The notes under the pieces: model-generated
What the model saw: only the letters and a program-made list of their open reading frames with translations
What the model was told of the DNA's origin: nothing
The model's database searches: none
DNA from: a bacterium
GTDB lineage: Bacteria; Cyanobacteriota; Vampirovibrionia; Gastranaerophilales; Gastranaerophilaceae
Direction: 5' to 3'
DNA length: 64,000 nt
Assembly: GCA_017559905.1 (NCBI GenBank)
Contig: JAFYQF010000015.1
Coordinates: 171,731-235,730 of the forward strand
In this document: positions 1-8,054 of the stretch, piece by piece
How the letters are laid out: each line of letters begins with the position of its first letter
How positions within the stretch are numbered: the stretch's first letter is position 1
Position numbers and translations under genes: made by a program

Positions 1-10
1 GGTGTAAACA

Positions 11-670
11 ATGAAACCTCTAAATAATGTTGCTGAATTTATGTCAAAACAGTTTATGAATGTAAAGAATTATCTTTACAAAAATTACGGTGAAGCTCCA
101 GGCAAAATGCTTGTTCATACTGGTGTTTTGGGTTGGATTTTGTCTTCTGCTGCGCAGGTTACTGCCGTAATGTTTAATGATAAAATATCTGCAAAGGAAA
201 AATTGTTTTTAATTCCTCAAGAATGTGCTGATGCTGGTGTTAATATTATTTCTTTTTATCTAGTTACAAATACTCTAAAAAATATTGGTTCAAAGTTGGT
301 TTCTACAGGTAAGTTAGTTACTCCAAAAATTAAACAGTATATTAAACAAAACAATTTGACTGAAGAAATTGGGAAAATAACTACTGATATTAAAAAAGGG
401 ATGACCGGTGATATCAGAGAACATTATACTGATTTTAAAAATGGTGTTGATGTTATAACTAGCACAACAGGCGCAATCTTGTCTTGCAATATAATTACTC
501 CAGTTTTAAGAAATCAGTATGCTGCAAATAAACAAAAAGAGGTCCTTGCAAAGAAAAATGCTAATATCAAATCACCTAGTCTTGAATATACTTCATTCCA
601 TAAGCCTTTGAGAATGACTGATTATCAGTTGAATGCTTATTCAAAATATAGTTCAAATATGAAAATTTAA
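11..670 (+). CDS. Hypothetical membrane-associated protein
   Basis: A 219-residue protein that I do not recognise. It has hydrophobic stretches at about residues 35-58, 75-92 and 148-166, separated by Lys-rich segments, so it is probably membrane-associated. No enzymatic motif or signal-peptidase site is evident. The ATG lies only ten bases into the window, so its ribosome binding site is not visible and an earlier start cannot be excluded. Its 3' end overlaps the stop of the convergent anti-sigma gene by four bases. The frame is continuous with codon use like its neighbours, so I take it as real. Confidence 0.7.
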   Translation: MKPLNNVAEFMSKQFMNVKNYLYKNYGEAPGKMLVHTGVLGWILSSAAQVTAVMFNDKISAKEKLFLIPQECADAGVNIISFYLVTNTLKNIGSKLVSTGKLVTPKIKQYIKQNNLTEEIGKITTDIKKGMTGDIREHYTDFKNGVDVITSTTGAILSCNIITPVLRNQYAANKQKEVLAKKNANIKSPSLEYTSFHKPLRMTDYQLNAYSKYSSNMKI

Positions 671-1221
671 AGTGGGAAAAAATGGGCGACACCAAGTAAA
701 GTTATTGATATTATAATTGTGAAAAGTATCATTAATAAATAAAAAGGCTCAAGTTTGTGGTTTGTGTTCATCGAATAAATGTCGTTTAGAATATTTCTTG
801 AATAATCATTTTTGATTTCGTTTTTTGTTTTAGAAAATGAGGCGTTAATTAATTTTTTGTATGCGTAAATGTTTTCTAAATCTTTTCTTGCGATTGGATT
901 TGAAATTGTATATTTTTTCATTCTTAAGCTTTCGTCATCATCAAGCTCATTGTCTATATATGCAGATAGTTTTGTTTTAAATTCAATGTATCTTTTGTCG
1001 TTAAGAATCTCATCTTTGTTAATGTTACTGTCTTCAGAAATCTTTTTAGCAACATCTGAAAAATTATTCATAAGATTTGTCATTTTTTTAAATTTTCTGT
1101 TGCAGTTTGGGCAAATCCTTAAATGATATTCAATATCTTTTGATAATTGTTTGTTTAATTTATTTTCAATGTAATAAGACAAAAGGGATATTACTTGGTT
1201 GCATGTTAATTGTTGTTGCAT
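667..1221 (-). CDS. Zinc-finger anti-sigma factor
   Basis: A 184-residue protein with the architecture of a ZAS-type anti-sigma factor. The N-terminal domain carries the Hx3Cx2C zinc motif (His33, Cys37, Cys40) and a further Cys at position 7. One hydrophobic helix near the C-terminus (about 160-182) would anchor it in the membrane, leaving the sigma-binding domain in the cytoplasm. It follows the ECF sigma gene by 14 bases on the same strand, the usual order for a sigma/anti-sigma pair. By family knowledge it should hold the sigma factor inactive until an envelope or redox signal arrives. The middle part (about 75-130) may be a second HC2-like helical domain but lacks the cysteines. The signal is unknown. 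Confidence 0.85.
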   Translation of the reverse strand: MQQQLTCNQVISLLSYYIENKLNKQLSKDIEYHLRICPNCNRKFKKMTNLMNNFSDVAKKISEDSNINKDEILNDKRYIEFKTKLSAYIDNELDDDESLRMKKYTISNPIARKDLENIYAYKKLINASFSKTKNEIKNDYSRNILNDIYSMNTNHKLEPFYLLMILFTIIISITLLGVAHFFPL

Positions 1222-1235
1222 ATAGACTCCTTTTC

Positions 1236-1835
1236 TTAAATATACGCTTTTAATCCATCTTGAAGTTTACATCTTGCACGAGCAATTCTTGATTTTACTG
1301 TGCCAATGCTTGAGTGAGTTGCTTTTGCGATTTCTTCATAGCTTAATCCTTGCAATTCACGAAGTACTATTGCTATTCTAAAATGATAAGGAAGATTTTG
1401 TATTGCCTCCTTGATTATTTTTTCTAATTCGTTAGAGATACATTTTTCAGCAGGTTTACATTTTTTATCAGGAATAATCTTTGAAAGATTAATCCCTGTA
1501 TTTTGGCAAATAGCCTCGTCCATAGAAACAGTTTCGATATCTTTTCCTGATTTCCGAAGTTCATCATAAAAAAGGTTTGTTATAATTGTATTTACCCAGC
1601 TTTTAAAACTTTTGGGTGATTTTAGTTTTTTTATGTTTTTGGCTATTCTTAACAGTGCTTCTTGAGTTAAGTCTGAAATATTTTCTCTTTTGTTTGTTAG
1701 ATAAGAAAATGCTGCAAATATATTTTTCTGCTCACGCCTAATTAGTTCTTCTAGCGCTTTAAAATCATCTTGTTGCGAAAGAATAATCAGTTCTTCTAAT
1801 GACATTTTTTTGTATTGCAACTTAAAACCAGGCAT
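1236..1835 (-). CDS. ECF-type RNA polymerase sigma factor
   Basis: Extracytoplasmic-function sigma-70 factor of about 199 residues. Region 2 is recognisable by the SDLTQEALLRIAK segment followed by a SFKSWVNTIITNLFYDELRK-type helix that binds core polymerase and the -10 element. Region 4 carries a helix-turn-helix with LSYEEIAKATHSSIGTVKSR for the -35 element. I start it at the ATG at 1835 because AAGGAG sits seven bases upstream. The frame is open a further 18 codons to 1889 but without a better ribosome binding site. It is transcribed with the downstream anti-sigma gene. Such pairs often activate their own promoter, but no site was identified here. Confidence 0.9.
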   Translation of the reverse strand: MPGFKLQYKKMSLEELIILSQQDDFKALEELIRREQKNIFAAFSYLTNKRENISDLTQEALLRIAKNIKKLKSPKSFKSWVNTIITNLFYDELRKSGKDIETVSMDEAICQNTGINLSKIIPDKKCKPAEKCISNELEKIIKEAIQNLPYHFRIAIVLRELQGLSYEEIAKATHSSIGTVKSRIARARCKLQDGLKAYI

Positions 1836-1933
1836 ATATTTCTCCTTAACATTATGGTAAGGAATTTTTTGCCTTAATTGCATGTGCAAACGCTTAAAAC
1901 GAACGGGTTATATTTTTTTTATTAAAACTAGAA

Positions 1934-3175
1934 TTATTTAGCGGAGATGTATCCGTTTAGAGCCGTGTAAGCGGCAACGTATGGGGATGATAAATAAATA
2001 TCACCTTTTGTGTTACCCATTCTGCCTTGGAAGTTTCTGTTTTGAGTCGCTAAACAAACTTCTCCGTCCGCTAGTGTTCCAGCGTGAACTCCAACGCAAG
2101 GACCACAACCCGGTGGTAATATAGCAGCGTTTGCTTCAACAAAAATGTTTATAAGACCTTCATCAAGAGCTTTCAAATAAACTTCTTTAGATGCTGGGCA
2201 AATCAACAATCTAACATCAGGGTTTGCAGTTTTGCCTTTTAAAATTTTAGCAACTACTCGCAAGTCTTCTATTCTGCCATTTGTGCATGTTCCGATGAAA
2301 ACTTGATCAACTTTAATTTTATCCAGTTCGTCAACTGTTTTTGTGTTGTCAACTGTATGCGGGCAAGAAACAGTATGTTTTACATCTTTCGCATCAATTT
2401 TTATAACTCTTTCGTAAATCGCATCAGAGTCAGGCTTAAACGAACGGAATTTATCTTCTCTTCCGTGTTCTTTTAAATAAGCTTTTGTCTTATCATCAGC
2501 AACAAATAATCCTGCTTTTGCGCCAGCTTCAACTGCCATATTTGCTAATGTGAAACGTTCTGACATTTCCATATTTTCAATAGTTTCACCACAAAACTCT
2601 AAAGCCCTATATGTAGCTCCATCAGCTCCGATTAAACCTATTAAATGTAACATCAAATCTTTTGAACAAATGCCTTCGTTGAATTTCCCATTAACTTCTA
2701 TTTTAAATGTTGAAGGCACTTTTAGCCAAGTTTTTCCTAATGCCATTGCTACTGCTATGTCAGTAGAACCCATACCTGTAGCGAATGCTCCCAATGCACC
2801 TGATGTACAAGTGTGAGAGTCTGCTCCAACAAGAATTTCGCAAGGGTTTACAAATGTTTCGATTAATCTCTGGTGACAAACACCTGCGCCAACGTCTGAT
2901 AGCACTGCGCCGTACTCTTTTGAAAATTCTCTCAATACTGTATGCGTATTTGATAATTCTTTTCTTGGACTTGGAGATGCGTGGTCAATGAATAATATAG
3001 TTCTTTCAGGATTGTTTAATTTTTCTTTGCCAAGTTTCTTGAATTCTTGTACAGTAAGAGGCCCTGTGCCATCTTGGACAGCGCAAACATCTACATTTGC
3101 TATTACTAATTCACCAGCTTTTACTGCGTGTCCTGCGTGTTCTGAAATAATTTTTTCTGCTAAAGTTTGACCCAT
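1934..3175 (-). CDS. leuC: 3-isopropylmalate dehydratase, large subunit
   Basis: Aconitase-superfamily protein of 413 residues, the short LeuC/homoaconitase type common in archaea, clostridia and thermophiles, not the ~466-residue enterobacterial form. The GADSHTCTSGALGAFATGMG segment (about 118-137), the CTNGR motif (near 295) and the CGPC motif (near 355) supply the three cysteines that ligate the [4Fe-4S] cluster. The enzyme isomerises 2- to 3-isopropylmalate in leucine synthesis, with LeuD as small subunit. LeuD lies about 45 kb away on the other strand instead of adjacent. A LeuA/homocitrate-synthase-like gene lies about 1.1 kb upstream on the same strand. The start codon sits inside a perfect 13-bp inverted repeat. 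Homoaconitase activity is a possible alternative. Confidence 0.92.
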   Translation of the reverse strand: MGQTLAEKIISEHAGHAVKAGELVIANVDVCAVQDGTGPLTVQEFKKLGKEKLNNPERTILFIDHASPSPRKELSNTHTVLREFSKEYGAVLSDVGAGVCHQRLIETFVNPCEILVGADSHTCTSGALGAFATGMGSTDIAVAMALGKTWLKVPSTFKIEVNGKFNEGICSKDLMLHLIGLIGADGATYRALEFCGETIENMEMSERFTLANMAVEAGAKAGLFVADDKTKAYLKEHGREDKFRSFKPDSDAIYERVIKIDAKDVKHTVSCPHTVDNTKTVDELDKIKVDQVFIGTCTNGRIEDLRVVAKILKGKTANPDVRLLICPASKEVYLKALDEGLINIFVEANAAILPPGCGPCVGVHAGTLADGEVCLATQNRNFQGRMGNTKGDIYLSSPYVAAYTALNGYISAK

Positions 3176-3222
3176 GATATCTCCTTTTTGCTATTATTTT
3201 AGCATAAAAATATCATGGGTCA
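3168..3222 (-). promoter_or_regulatory. Inverted repeat around the leuC start codon
   Basis: The bases 3168-3180 and 3210-3222 form a perfect 13-bp inverted repeat (TGACCCATGATAT and its complement). One arm contains the leuC ATG and its first codons. The 29-base loop holds the Shine-Dalgarno AAGGAG and a smaller hairpin with a 5-bp stem (3189-3193 with 3200-3204). If transcription begins upstream of 3222, the messenger could fold to hide the start codon. If it begins inside the loop, the repeat would instead be a DNA operator overlapping the promoter. Which applies cannot be decided from sequence. Confidence 0.6.
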
Positions 3223-3250
3223 TTCTTTTTATTATAATTATAAGTTTTTA

Positions 3251-4198
3251 TTAATCTTCTTCTTCTTCTTTTGCTAATGCAATCACTGTATTTATGTTTG
3301 CAAGTTTTGAAGTTTCTCCAGTTTTATCTGTAACAATTACAGAATTGCCTGAACCTTTAGAAAATTCACAAGTTTTAGAATATGTGCCATCAGCATTTAC
3401 GTTGTATTGAGAAATAATTCCATTTTCTTGGGCGAATAACATTGAATATATTTTTTCTTTGTATTCTTTATCGAACACTCTTACAAGAAGCTTGTTGTCT
3501 TTTGATGCTGTTAGTTCCCATTTGCATTCATTTAATGAACCATCAGCTAAAATTGTTGATAAATCCATTAATACTTTTCCGTTTTCGTTTCCGTAACCGT
3601 TAAGTTTTAGCTGATTAACGGCGCCTGTTTTTTCGTTGCCCCAAGTTATTTGAGCAGGAACTGCATTGTAAGCAAAACTTCTTGATGCTACGTATTCTTT
3701 TGTCGCTGTTTCAGTTGTCAGGCCTAATGTTTTTATAAATTCGATAGCAGCTTTTAATTCTGCTGATTTGTGTGAATTCGCAGGAATATGAACTGTACTT
3801 TCAGAGAAATTTACTTTTCCTAATTTTGTTGTGTCACCATTTTCGTCTATTGTATAGCGAGGCATTGTGATTTCAGGAAGAACATAAGTTACGCCTGATT
3901 TAATTGTATCAGTGGGGTTGTCTCCGCCGTGGATAGGATCATCATATTTGCAGTCGCCACTGTGATTTGGGTGTCCACAGTCTTCGCAAATAATTCCGTC
4001 ATCTTTATTGCAAGATGTGAGTGCTGGCGTAAAAGCAATTGCTGAAGCTAGAGTCAAAGCTTTTAGTGCATTATTTAATTTTGTTCTATCTACGCTGTTA
4101 TCATTACCGCTGAAAGCGATTTGAGGGTTTGTCTGCACTTTGTTTTGTTGCATTGAAGAATGTTGAACTTTAAGTGCTGAAACAGGCTGTATATTCAT
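3251..4198 (-). CDS. Lipoprotein-like hypothetical protein
   Basis: A 315-residue protein of unknown function. The N-terminus begins with about 40 hydrophilic residues containing QIAFSG. A hydrophobic stretch (about 44-62) and a lipobox-like LTSC follow, then a Cys-rich ICEDCGHPNHSGDC segment that could bind a metal. The rest (about 100-315) is a beta-rich extracytoplasmic-looking domain ending in a short acidic tail. The unusually long region before the lipobox makes standard lipoprotein processing uncertain. A later start is not supported by an obvious ribosome binding site, whereas the chosen ATG is preceded by AAGGAG. It lies between leuC and a LeuA-like gene on the same strand but has no visible link to leucine synthesis. 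Confidence 0.7.
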   Translation of the reverse strand: MNIQPVSALKVQHSSMQQNKVQTNPQIAFSGNDNSVDRTKLNNALKALTLASAIAFTPALTSCNKDDGIICEDCGHPNHSGDCKYDDPIHGGDNPTDTIKSGVTYVLPEITMPRYTIDENGDTTKLGKVNFSESTVHIPANSHKSAELKAAIEFIKTLGLTTETATKEYVASRSFAYNAVPAQITWGNEKTGAVNQLKLNGYGNENGKVLMDLSTILADGSLNECKWELTASKDNKLLVRVFDKEYKEKIYSMLFAQENGIISQYNVNADGTYSKTCEFSKGSGNSVIVTDKTGETSKLANINTVIALAKEEEED

Positions 4199-4282
4199 AA
4201 AATTCTCCTTATGGTTATGATGTTTCTTTTAAAGTTCTTGAATATTAATTTTTGCGCATATTTTAAGATTTGTTTACAATTA

Positions 4283-5590
4283 TTAAATAATTCTACCAGG
4301 AGCTGTAATTAATCTTGAATCAATTCTTTCTTTCATAGCGCCTGTTGGTTCATAGTATGGAGAAACAGTCATTACTTTAGCCGCAATATCTGGGTAATAG
4401 TAGATGAATTTTAATTCACTTGTAGTAAGTGGTTGTTGAGTGTGAACGTTAGCGTAGCGAGCAAGTTCAAGAATGTTGCGCGCTTCGTGTTCGTCTTTGA
4501 ATTCTATTTCAAGGTTTTCATATACGTTTCTGAAACCTTTGATTCCGCCGTATTCGCCAGTTGTAATCATTCTTCCTGTTTCAATGATTTCAGGTTCGCC
4601 TCTTCCTAACTCTTCGAAATCATAAAGTTCATAATTCCTTCTATCTTTAAGCGCTCCGTCTGCGTGGATGCCAGATTCGTGCGCAAAAGCATTATCACCA
4701 ACTGCAGGTTGGTTTATTGGAATCGGTACTCTAAATGCGTATGCTGTATATTTTGCAAGCTTCCAAATTTTGCTCAAGTCAATGTTTTCATCAATCTTGT
4801 ATTTGCTTCTAAAGCCTGCTGATTTAAGAACTGCTAAAAGACAAGATACTAAATCTGCATTTCCAGCTCTTTCGCCCATACCATTAATAGCGGTGTTGAT
4901 GTATGCATCAACACCTACGTCTATAGCCGCTTTTGCGCCCATAACTGAACAAGCTGTAGCCATACCTAAATCGTTATGGAAATGCATTTCCATAGGCATT
5001 TGAACAGCTTTTGCAATTTCAAAAATTCTATCATATGCGGTTTTTGGGTCTTCAAAACCTAATGTGTCGCAATATCTAAATCTATGAGCACCAGCTTTTT
5101 TTGCTTCTTGACCATATTTGATAAGGTAGTTTAAATCACTTCTAGATGCGTCTTCTGCGTTTACGCCAATGATTTTAGCGCCGTGTGAAACTGCACATTC
5201 AACAGCTTCACAAGTCATATTGATAATGTCTTGAGGGTTTTTCTTGCCCATATATTTGCCATGAATCATTTGTTCTGAAGTTGATTGTGACAGGTTAACA
5301 TATTGTAGTTTTGGAACGTTTCTAAATGACAAATCAACGTCAGAAGCTATACCTCTCATCCAACCTGAAAGTTTTGTTTTTGAGATAACGTTTCTTTCTA
5401 CTAGTTCTAGGTTCCCATTAAGATAATTTATTTCGTGACTTGTTGTCGGGAAGCCAAACTCTGACTGTGTAATTCCCATATCATCAAGCATTAAATTGAT
5501 AATAGTTTTTTGAAGTTTTGCAAGTCCTAATCTTGAAGTTTGAACACCATCTCTGTTTGTTACGTCTACAAAATAAATTCTGTTATCCAT
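4283..5590 (-). CDS. 2-isopropylmalate synthase / homocitrate synthase family protein
   Basis: A 435-residue DRE-TIM metallolyase family acyltransferase that condenses acetyl-CoA with a 2-oxoacid. The barrel opens with VTNRDGVQ (catalytic Arg and metal-binding Asp), contains the HFHND metal motif, and has the GMGERAGNADL segment typical of LeuA, NifV and homocitrate synthases. A HESGIHADG motif follows the barrel. It is shorter than LeuA (about 510 residues) and lacks the full C-terminal leucine-binding regulatory domain, which points to a homocitrate-synthase or re-type enzyme. Its position upstream of leuC suggests it may still supply the leucine pathway. Substrate choice between 2-oxoisovalerate, 2-oxoglutarate and pyruvate cannot be set from sequence alone. 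Confidence 0.85.
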   Translation of the reverse strand: MDNRIYFVDVTNRDGVQTSRLGLAKLQKTIINLMLDDMGITQSEFGFPTTSHEINYLNGNLELVERNVISKTKLSGWMRGIASDVDLSFRNVPKLQYVNLSQSTSEQMIHGKYMGKKNPQDIINMTCEAVECAVSHGAKIIGVNAEDASRSDLNYLIKYGQEAKKAGAHRFRYCDTLGFEDPKTAYDRIFEIAKAVQMPMEMHFHNDLGMATACSVMGAKAAIDVGVDAYINTAINGMGERAGNADLVSCLLAVLKSAGFRSKYKIDENIDLSKIWKLAKYTAYAFRVPIPINQPAVGDNAFAHESGIHADGALKDRRNYELYDFEELGRGEPEIIETGRMITTGEYGGIKGFRNVYENLEIEFKDEHEARNILELARYANVHTQQPLTTSELKFIYYYPDIAAKVMTVSPYYEPTGAMKERIDSRLITAPGRII

Positions 5591-5648
5591 TAAAAAGTAC
5601 TCCTATCTAAATTTTTTCATCATTATACACTAAATAAATCTAAACAAC

Positions 5649-5677
5649 TTGCTTTTTTACATAATCTTAATTAAAAT
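5649..5677 (+). promoter_or_regulatory. Predicted sigma-70 promoter for the TPR gene at 5714
   Basis: TTGCTT (5649-5654) and TAAAAT (5672-5677) are separated by 17 bases and lie 37 bases before the start codon of the TPR gene. The match is good at both boxes, but the region is AT-rich, so chance similarity is possible. Confidence 0.45.
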
Positions 5678-5713
5678 GATAATAGGAACACAGGCTTGGT
5701 TTGAAGAGAGATT

Positions 5714-7309
5714 ATGACAACTGATACTAAAATTTTAGAAAAAAAGATTAATAAAGAATACAAAACTGGCAACGTAAAAAATGCTATTGAATTATGTCAG
5801 ATTGGTTTGCAGGAAAATCCTACAAATGCGGATTTACATTTGCGTCTTGGAGATTTGTATTTGGCATGGCATTTAGATATTTATAATTCAGCTCAATATA
5901 TTGATGAAGCTATTACTGAGTACCAAAGAGCTTTGGAATCTTATATTGATTCGTCTGAAATCTATTATAAAATAGGACGTGCTCATTTCTACAAAGGTGA
6001 TTTAGACAAAGCTATCAATTACCTTGATATGGCAATTTCTAAAAATGAAAAGTTTGCAAAAGCTTATTATCTTTTAGCTGAAACTTATACTAAAAAAGCA
6101 AGATTTCTTGAGGCTTCTATTAATGCTGAAAAAGCTATTAAATGCAAACCTTTATCAAATTCTTGTGCTCACTTTTTATTAGCAAATTTGTATGATTTAA
6201 CATCAGCGCGTTCATTCAAAAAATGGTTAAAAGCTAAAGGTGAATATGTTTTGTCTTTGTTGACTTTGCCATTTGATTTTCAAGCTTTGGAAAATGTTGC
6301 AAGAACTGTTTCTTATTTCAAATTCTTTCCAATATTGCTAAAAGGCTTTTATATGGTTCATACAAAAAGTGTTGAAGATGCAATCGGAATTTATATAGAT
6401 GCTATAGAAAAAGCTCCAGGATTTGTTCCATTGTATTGCTTATTAGGTGATATTTATAGAAGTTTAGGCAGATTTGATGATGCTATAACTGAATATAAAA
6501 TGGCAATATGGCTTGATAGTTTGAATATTCAAGCTTATAGACATCTTTGTCAGGCTTATGAAGAATTAGGTGATTATGATAGTGCTGTTGATATTTACGA
6601 AAAACTAATTCAAATTATGCCAAACATGCCTGATGTCCATTCAAATTTAGCAAATATTTTGTATGTTAAAGGTGATATTGAGGGGGCAATTTCTCATTTT
6701 CAAACTGCAGTAACGCTAAACCCTCGTAAACAATGGACAAGTATCATTAATCAAACTTTAGGATTTGTTTATCAGGAATCTAAAAATGATATTAATGCAG
6801 CGATTACATCTTATCAAAGCGCATATTTGTTAACTCCTGAAGATATTGATATTTATATTAATTTGGGCAGTGCATTTTATGATAAAGAAGATTATGCGAA
6901 TGCTTTGACTGTGTATAGAAATGCGCTTGATTTAGAACCTAAAAATGCAAAAATTCACTGTAATTTAGGCTTTTTATACTGGGGAAAAGGCGATTTGGAC
7001 GAAGCTATTAAAGAATATGAAATGTCTATTGAATACGATCCAAATTATGATATTGCATATAATAATTTAGGCGTAATTTACCTTGATGATTTGGGTAGAG
7101 TTAGGAATGCTATAGAATTGTTTAAAAAATCAATTGAATGTAATCCTAACTACGCTTTGGCTCATTTTAATTTAGCTCGTGCTATCACAATTACTGGTGA
7201 TAAGATTGAAGCTGCAAAATTGTATCAAATTGCGCAAGATATAAATAAAGTTACTAACGAAATTGATCCGCAAGATATTATTGATAAAATAAACGGATTG
7301 TTTGAATAA
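5714..7309 (+). CDS. TPR-repeat protein
   Basis: A 531-residue protein built almost entirely of tetratricopeptide repeats, roughly eleven to twelve, recognisable by the recurring A..LG..Y...G....A...Y..A...P pattern. A less repetitive segment lies at about 165-225. There is no signal peptide or membrane helix, so it is probably a cytoplasmic scaffold for protein-protein contacts. It is a single-gene transcript on the plus strand between divergent genes. A second TPR protein of similar type lies at 11850-12917. Such proteins are abundant in cyanobacteria and relatives, and no specific partner can be inferred. Confidence 0.85.
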   Translation: MTTDTKILEKKINKEYKTGNVKNAIELCQIGLQENPTNADLHLRLGDLYLAWHLDIYNSAQYIDEAITEYQRALESYIDSSEIYYKIGRAHFYKGDLDKAINYLDMAISKNEKFAKAYYLLAETYTKKARFLEASINAEKAIKCKPLSNSCAHFLLANLYDLTSARSFKKWLKAKGEYVLSLLTLPFDFQALENVARTVSYFKFFPILLKGFYMVHTKSVEDAIGIYIDAIEKAPGFVPLYCLLGDIYRSLGRFDDAITEYKMAIWLDSLNIQAYRHLCQAYEELGDYDSAVDIYEKLIQIMPNMPDVHSNLANILYVKGDIEGAISHFQTAVTLNPRKQWTSIINQTLGFVYQESKNDINAAITSYQSAYLLTPEDIDIYINLGSAFYDKEDYANALTVYRNALDLEPKNAKIHCNLGFLYWGKGDLDEAIKEYEMSIEYDPNYDIAYNNLGVIYLDDLGRVRNAIELFKKSIECNPNYALAHFNLARAITITGDKIEAAKLYQIAQDINKVTNEIDPQDIIDKINGLFE

Positions 7310-7312
7310 ATT

Positions 7313-8050
7313 TTATTTATAAATTTTGTTTCCGATTTGAACGCTTGTGACGAGCATATCTTCACAAGCTCCATAGCCTCTGCTTGTATTATTTTCATCA
7401 AATCTTGAAAGGCTAGTTAGGGCTACGGTTTCACCATTTTCTTTGTAGATATCAACTAAATAACCTTCAAGTTTAACTATATCGTAAGGTTTTATTTTTA
7501 CTAAAGCTTTTGTAACATTTGAATTCGCTGGAATTATGTGCGTGTGGCTTAAGTGAGAGGAAATATAACTCCATTCGTGTGGTAATGTATTATAATTTTT
7601 TGCTCTGTATTGAAGTTGTCTTGCAAAACCTAAAGTTTTTACTGAACGGAATTTTAGGTGTCTGTTAACATATTGTTTAGTCGCAATTTCACCCCAAACT
7701 ATTCCTAAGTCCATAATGCAAATTTCATCAAAATCAGAGTACAAAACATCTCTCAAGAAAAAGTTAGTATTTTTAGCGACAACAAGCCCAGAGAGAATGT
7801 ATTCAGCTTGAGGTTTTAGTACAAAAATATTGTTTTTATCGCTACTTCTAGTTATTGAAACTTGTTCATCTTTCGGAATATTGTTTTGGATTGGCATTCC
7901 TTGTGTATTAATTAGCTCGGTCGCTGTGCTTGTGATTTTGGGGTTTAAGTGTTGGATTTTGAAAATAAAATCTCCCATCATTGAATGAAATATCAATAAT
8001 ATGAGTATCCCTAATGATATATAACAAAGTATCTTGAATTCTTTAAACAT
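7313..8050 (-). CDS. Hypothetical membrane-anchored protein
   Basis: A 245-residue protein with a single N-terminal hydrophobic helix (about 8-28), so it is probably an anchored extracytoplasmic protein. The rest is mixed alpha/beta and contains an internal segment YILSGLVVAKNTNFF and a conserved-looking LGIVWGEIA. I do not recognise a catalytic motif. It begins four bases after the stop of the histidine kinase upstream (8055-9851) and is almost certainly co-transcribed with it, so it may modulate the sensor. It converges on the TPR gene with three bases between the stops. Confidence 0.7.
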   Translation of the reverse strand: MFKEFKILCYISLGILILLIFHSMMGDFIFKIQHLNPKITSTATELINTQGMPIQNNIPKDEQVSITRSSDKNNIFVLKPQAEYILSGLVVAKNTNFFLRDVLYSDFDEICIMDLGIVWGEIATKQYVNRHLKFRSVKTLGFARQLQYRAKNYNTLPHEWSYISSHLSHTHIIPANSNVTKALVKIKPYDIVKLEGYLVDIYKENGETVALTSLSRFDENNTSRGYGACEDMLVTSVQIGNKIYK

Positions 8051-8054
8051 TGAT

